From contig CACXZL010000081.1 in the NCBI GenBank assembly GCA_902772085.1, positions 1 to 9,682 of the forward strand: DNA of 9,682 bases. The letters run 5' to 3'. Shown here piece by piece: positions 6,741 to 9,682 of the stretch (its first letter is position 1; each line of letters opens with the position of its first letter). The DNA is from an uncultured Coriobacteriaceae bacterium (lineage in GTDB: Bacteria > Actinomycetota > Coriobacteriia > Coriobacteriales > Atopobiaceae). The notes under the pieces are model-generated. The model was not told the origin of the DNA, searched no databases, and was given only the letters and a program-made list of their open reading frames with translations. Both the position numbers and the translations under genes were made by a program.

Positions 6741-7730
6741 ATGAACGAGACCAGCATACCAAACAACTACTTGGCCGTGATCAAAGTGGTTGGTGTCGGT
6801 GGAGGCGGAACGAACGCCGTAAACCGCATGATCGAGCAAAACATTCGGGGAGTGGAGTTTGTTGCGGTAAACACCGATGCACAAGCACTTGCACTTTCTG
6901 ATGCCGATATCAAAGTGCACATTGGCACCGACATCACCAAGGGCCTCGGCGCTGGCGCAGTGCCTGAGGTTGGTGCCGAGGCAGCGGAGGATTCTCGCGA
7001 CGAGATCAAGGCTGCCATCGCGGTCACGTTTGAGGGTCGTCGTCGTTCTCAGAACGCGACTGACGGCATAAAGACCTTGTCCGACAATGTCGATACGCTG
7101 ATTGTGATTCCAAACGATCGCCTGCTCGATCTCTCAGAAAAAAAGACGACAATGCTCGAAGCTTTCCGCATGGCTGATGACGTGCTGTGCAAGGGCACGC
7201 AGGGCATCACTGACCTCATCACGGTTCCTGGCTTGATCAACCTTGACTTTGCTGACGTCTGCACCATCATGAAGGGCGCTGGCACGGCCATGATGGGCAT
7301 CGGTATCGCCTCTGGCGACAATCGTGCGGTCGATGCCGCTGAAGAGGCCATTTCCAGTCGTATGCTCGAGAGCTCGGTGGATGGCGCCACACGTGTACTG
7401 CTTTCCATTGCCGGAAACAAAGACCTTGGCATTCAGGAGATCAACGACGCCGCCGATCTCGTTGCAAAGAACGTCGATCCAGAGGCAAATATCATCTTCG
7501 GTACCGTCGTGGACGAGAGCCTCGGTGATCAGGTGCGTGTGACGGTCATCGCCACCGGATTCAAGGACGACAACGTAAGCGTGCCTTCTCCAAGCATGAG
7601 CAGCGACCGTAGGTCATCGAGTGCTCGTCAGGATCGTCGCACGTCGCGTCCTTCCGGAAACAGCCGTAGCGCCTCTTCATCCGACGCTTTCGACATTCCC
7701 GACTTCCTTAAGCGCAGCACGCGCATGTAG
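6741..7730 (+). CDS. ftsZ: FtsZ cell-division protein lacking the GGGTGTG nucleotide-binding segment
   Basis: FtsZ is the tubulin-like GTPase that forms the division ring. The frame encodes 329 residues where about 370 or more are expected. Present are the T1 loop GVGGGGTNAVNRM (18-30), NTDAQAL (44-50), the T3 loop GLGAGAVPEVG (68-78, with Val74 where Asn or Asp is usual), FEGRRR (97-102), IPNDRLL (123-129), and the synergy loop GLINLDFADV (164-173). A complete C-terminal subdomain, a Ser/Arg linker (~280-314) and the conserved tail FDIPDFLKR (317-325) follow. Absent is the block normally between the SRDEI helix and FEGRRR: the ADMVF strand, the tubulin signature GGGTGTG (T4), its helix and the following VVT strand. 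The text passes straight from KAAIA (90-94) to VTFEGRRR (95-102), a loss of about 42 residues in frame at nt ~7023. GTP binding and hydrolysis should be lost. Identity is certain; function as written is doubtful. Confidence 0.95.
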   Translation: MNETSIPNNYLAVIKVVGVGGGGTNAVNRMIEQNIRGVEFVAVNTDAQALALSDADIKVHIGTDITKGLGAGAVPEVGAEAAEDSRDEIKAAIAVTFEGRRRSQNATDGIKTLSDNVDTLIVIPNDRLLDLSEKKTTMLEAFRMADDVLCKGTQGITDLITVPGLINLDFADVCTIMKGAGTAMMGIGIASGDNRAVDAAEEAISSRMLESSVDGATRVLLSIAGNKDLGIQEINDAADLVAKNVDPEANIIFGTVVDESLGDQVRVTVIATGFKDDNVSVPSPSMSSDRRSSSARQDRRTSRPSGNSRSASSSDAFDIPDFLKRSTRM

Positions 7731-7733
7731 GGC

Positions 7734-8597
7734 ATGTACGGGATGGCTGCACCGAAGCTTGTTCGAGGCACCTGTCGTGGCGTGACCCTGCTGGGGGATT
7801 CAACTTGTCCTGGCGGGGTCACGTTCGCCTTCACCGAACGAAGTGGAGGGGTCTCTAAAGGTAGTTTCTCCTCTCTCAATCTTGGTTCGACGTGCGGCGA
7901 TGACGTGCATGCTGTCGCAGAGAATCGGCTGCGCATGCTAGATGCCTTAAACATACGTCATCTCAGCGATCGGCTCGTATGTCCAAACCAGGTTCACGGA
8001 GATAACGTAGCGGTAATAAGCCGTTCCGGTCTTTCGCCTCATGAGGCGCAAAGATACGTGCTTCAGGGAGTGGATGCTATCGTTTGCCTTGAACGTGATG
8101 TGCCAGTGCTTCTTTGTGCCGCCGACTGCGTTTTGGTGGTGCTGGTGAGCGAAGGGGCGTTTGCGGTCATCCATTCCGGTTGGAGGGGTAGTCTCGCGCG
8201 CATTGCGGGCAAAACGTTGCGCCAGATGGTCGAAGTATCTGGTTGTGAGGTGGCGAAGGTACGTGCGTATGTGGGACCGCATATAGGCGTTTCTGACTAT
8301 GAGGTATCTCTTGAGCTGGCTGGCAAGTTTGTGGCGGAGTTTGGGACGGCGGTTGTTTCGGGAAAGAGAAACCTTGACTTGGGTGAGGCCGTAGTGGCGG
8401 CGCTCATAGATGAGGGGATGGAGCGTTCTTGCATCTGCCAGGTTGCAGGGTCAACTGCCTCGCACACCGACCGCTTCTTCTCCTATCGCAAGGCAAACGG
8501 AGTGTGTGGGCGGCACGGTGCCGTGGCTTGCATGCCTACCCCACCGAAGGATGTGGAAGCAGGGGTTTCTCAGAAGATGGGAGAGTGGGACTCATGA
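7734..8597 (+). CDS. pgeF: PgeF/YfiH-family polyphenol oxidase-fold protein (peptidoglycan editing factor)
   Basis: The family (DUF152, YfiH/YlmD) is a zinc enzyme. In E. coli it clears UDP-MurNAc carrying L-Ser in place of L-Ala, the mis-product of MurC; purine nucleoside activities are also known for relatives. Visible are AFTERSGGVSKGSFSSLNLG (32-51), the zinc ligand His88 in NQVHG (85-89), Cys132 in AADC (129-132), His147 in HSGWRG (147-152), GPHIGVSDYEV (181-191), and FFSYR...GRHGA (248-263). The three expected metal ligands are all present. The usual Pro two residues after the ADC Cys is Leu here. At 287 residues the length is slightly above normal because of short ends. The ATG lies 3 bp after the ftsZ stop with only a weak GTAGGG in front, so translation probably depends on ftsZ; the ATG at 7743 is an alternative. 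The position between ftsZ and yggS is typical of Gram-positive dcw clusters. Confidence 0.92.
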   Translation: MYGMAAPKLVRGTCRGVTLLGDSTCPGGVTFAFTERSGGVSKGSFSSLNLGSTCGDDVHAVAENRLRMLDALNIRHLSDRLVCPNQVHGDNVAVISRSGLSPHEAQRYVLQGVDAIVCLERDVPVLLCAADCVLVVLVSEGAFAVIHSGWRGSLARIAGKTLRQMVEVSGCEVAKVRAYVGPHIGVSDYEVSLELAGKFVAEFGTAVVSGKRNLDLGEAVVAALIDEGMERSCICQVAGSTASHTDRFFSYRKANGVCGRHGAVACMPTPPKDVEAGVSQKMGEWDS

Positions 8598-9343
8598 GCG
8601 AGCACAATACAGTGGAGTACCAGGCTTTCCTGAGGCAAAGGCGTGCCGAACTACAGGAGCGCATTGAGGATGCGGCAAGACGCGTAGGGAGAGATCCTTC
8701 CGACATCACGCTGGTCGCCGTCTCAAAGACCGTAGGTGATGGCGAAGTCGAGCAGGCATACCAAATCGGCTATCGTGAGTTTGGCGAGAACCGACCGCAA
8801 GAATTGAAGCGCAAGGTGACATCTGTGCGCAACAACCCAGATATGAAAGATGCTCGCTTTCATATGATAGGTAATCTTCAAAAAAACAAAATCAACCAAG
8901 TCCTCGGCAATGCAACGCTCGTGCACTCTGTCTCATCAGCGCATCTGGCGCAAGCGATTTCACAAAGGTCGCTGACAAAAGGCAGGGCAACGCCGTGCTT
9001 GCTTGAAGTGAACGTATCGGGAGAGGCTTCGAAGTCTGGATTCTCCTTGCAGGACATAGACGAAGCCGTGGACATGACCATGAAGCTTGAGGGAGTGTCT
9101 CTGCAGGGTCTTATGACGATGGCGCCTGCAGGCGATTTGGACGCGGCACGTTCCTGCTTTAGCGGATTGAGGGAGCTCAGAGACAAACTCGTCATCCGCA
9201 CCGGCATGCCACTTTCGGTGTTGTCATGCGGTATGAGCGACGACTTTGAAGTAGCGGTGGAAGAAGGCTCAACGCTGGTACGTTTGGGAAGGATAGTTTT
9301 TGACCCGACCTATACGAGCCAGCAGCATAAGTGGATTGTTTAG
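8594..9343 (+). CDS. yggS: YggS/YlmE/PLPBP family pyridoxal phosphate homeostasis protein
   Basis: This soluble protein has an alanine-racemase-like barrel that binds pyridoxal 5'-phosphate without known catalysis and buffers its supply to enzymes. The 249-residue frame shows LVAVSKT (40-46), whose Lys45 is the expected PLP lysine, then REFGENRPQE (61-70), FHMIGNLQKNK (89-99), LLEVNVSGEASKSGF (136-150), GLMTMAP (172-178), LSCGMSDDFEVAVEEGST (210-227) and LVRLGRIVF (228-236). Two positions differ from the common form: IGNLQ for IGHLQ and LSCGMS for LSMGMS. The ATG lies in an ATGA overlap with the pgeF stop, with GGGAG 10 bases upstream. An open frame reaches back to 8429, but that extension overlaps pgeF and has no family resemblance. 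In many Gram-positives this gene sits next to sepF, as here. Confidence 0.95.
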   Translation: MSEHNTVEYQAFLRQRRAELQERIEDAARRVGRDPSDITLVAVSKTVGDGEVEQAYQIGYREFGENRPQELKRKVTSVRNNPDMKDARFHMIGNLQKNKINQVLGNATLVHSVSSAHLAQAISQRSLTKGRATPCLLEVNVSGEASKSGFSLQDIDEAVDMTMKLEGVSLQGLMTMAPAGDLDAARSCFSGLRELRDKLVIRTGMPLSVLSCGMSDDFEVAVEEGSTLVRLGRIVFDPTYTSQQHKWIV

Positions 9344-9347
9344 ATAG

Positions 9348-9375
9348 GGCATCCGGATGAGATTTCATCGGTGCC
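9348..9375 (+). other. Stem-loop between yggS and sepF
   Basis: GGCA (9348-9351) pairs with TGCC (9372-9375), CC (9353-9354) with GG (9370-9371), and GATGA (9356-9360) with TCATC (9365-9369). This makes 11 pairs interrupted by two single-base bulges around a 4-base loop GATT. It begins 5 bases after the yggS stop. Only GTTAAT follows, with no real T-run, so an intrinsic terminator is doubtful; attenuation or RNA processing before sepF is possible. Confidence 0.45.
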
Positions 9376-9403
9376 GTTAATCTGTGAAAGAAGGCGAGAC
9401 GTT

Positions 9404-9682
9404 ATGGGATTGCTAGATAACCTACGTGAGAGATTTGGCGGAGGGTACGACAACGATTACGATGACGACTACTATGACGATGACTACGATGACGAGGGGT
9501 ATGAAGACGAACCGCAGGGTAGCGGCATCTTGGGTAACACTTCGAGGCCTGAGGCTGAAAGTGTTGCCGTATACACCAGATCAGGTCGTCCAGTAGGCAC
9601 AAACGCTGGTGGCACGACGCAGGGACCGGCGTCGAGGAGCACTGGCTCGAATCGTACAATCTCCAGCTATTCGGCCTATCGC
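9404..9682 (+). CDS. sepF: SepF, FtsZ membrane anchor (3' truncated)
   Basis: SepF tethers FtsZ filaments to the membrane in bacteria that lack FtsA. The first 93 codons are present and the frame runs off the window. The N-terminus MGLLDNLRERFG fits the amphipathic membrane-targeting helix of SepF. Next come a Tyr/Asp-rich segment (about 15-35), a Gly/Ser/Thr-rich linker, and the start of further sequence ending SSYSAYR. The core SepF domain lies beyond the edge, so the call rests on the N-terminal helix, the acidic region and the position after yggS. The ATG has AAGG 9 bases upstream and lies 60 bp after yggS. A different short membrane-associated division protein cannot be fully excluded. 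Confidence 0.82.
   Translation, partial: MGLLDNLRERFGGGYDNDYDDDYYDDDYDDEGYEDEPQGSGILGNTSRPEAESVAVYTRSGRPVGTNAGGTTQGPASRSTGSNRTISSYSAYR

Noticed and set aside
6659..6901. 80-residue + frame overlapping the ftsZ start
   Set aside because: It is out of frame with ftsZ, low-complexity (His/Arg/Thr from the A/C-rich leader), and runs into a certain gene.
6741..7730. A frameshift as the cause of the short FtsZ
   Set aside because: Both sides of the junction are in the same frame with intact family motifs, so a whole-codon loss explains it and a frameshift does not.
8429..8593. Upstream extension of yggS by 55 codons
   Set aside because: It overlaps the end of pgeF in another frame, shows no YggS similarity, and the ATGA start at 8594 begins the family-like sequence.
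9402..9659. Minus-strand open frame opposite sepF
   Set aside because: It is produced by the Tyr/Asp codon repeats read backwards, while the + frame gives a SepF N-terminus with a ribosome site.

Overview
The window is a stretch of the division and cell-wall (dcw) gene cluster from a Gram-positive actinobacterium, most likely class Coriobacteriia (Atopobium/Olsenella/Eggerthella relatives). Three things suggest this. The gene order murD-ftsW-murG-murC-ftsQ-ftsZ-pgeF-yggS-sepF is the actinobacterial one. There is no ftsA between ftsQ and ftsZ, and sepF lies downstream. MurG carries the GGTAGH form of its first glycine loop. The family-level placement is inferred from protein character, not from a search. 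All genes read on the + strand, and I see no RNA genes, mobile elements or CRISPR.

Layout: 1-848 is the C-terminal part of murD, truncated by the window edge. It overlaps ftsW (845-2425) by ATGA, and murG (2434-3555) follows after 8 bp. A 125-bp gap holds a perfect 12-bp inverted repeat and the strong ribosome site of murC (3681-5093). ftsQ (5100-6320) follows after 6 bp. A 420-bp non-coding region holds stem-loops, two candidate promoters, short direct repeats and an A/C-rich leader, then the strong ribosome site of ftsZ (6741-7730). pgeF (7734-8597) starts 3 bp after ftsZ, and yggS (8594-9343) overlaps pgeF by ATGA. A 60-bp gap with a stem-loop precedes sepF (9404 to the window end, truncated).

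How the genes work together: MurC and MurD build the UDP-MurNAc peptide, MurG makes lipid II, and FtsW polymerises it at the septum. FtsQ is the membrane scaffold of the divisome. FtsZ forms the ring and SepF ties it to the membrane in place of FtsA. PgeF corrects mis-built precursors carrying Ser in place of Ala, and YggS manages pyridoxal phosphate. Strong AAGGAGG sites precede only murC and ftsZ, the two genes after long gaps. The other complete genes are packed or overlapping, which suggests units murD-ftsW-murG, murC-ftsQ and ftsZ-pgeF-yggS, with sepF possibly separate.

The most striking observation is in ftsZ. The reading frame is open and every flanking motif is present, but about 42 residues are missing in frame around codon 95. 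The missing block includes the tubulin/FtsZ signature loop (GGGTGTG) that binds GTP phosphates. As written, this FtsZ should not be a normal GTPase. Either the record carries a deletion (natural, assembly-derived or introduced), or this cell uses a very unusual FtsZ.
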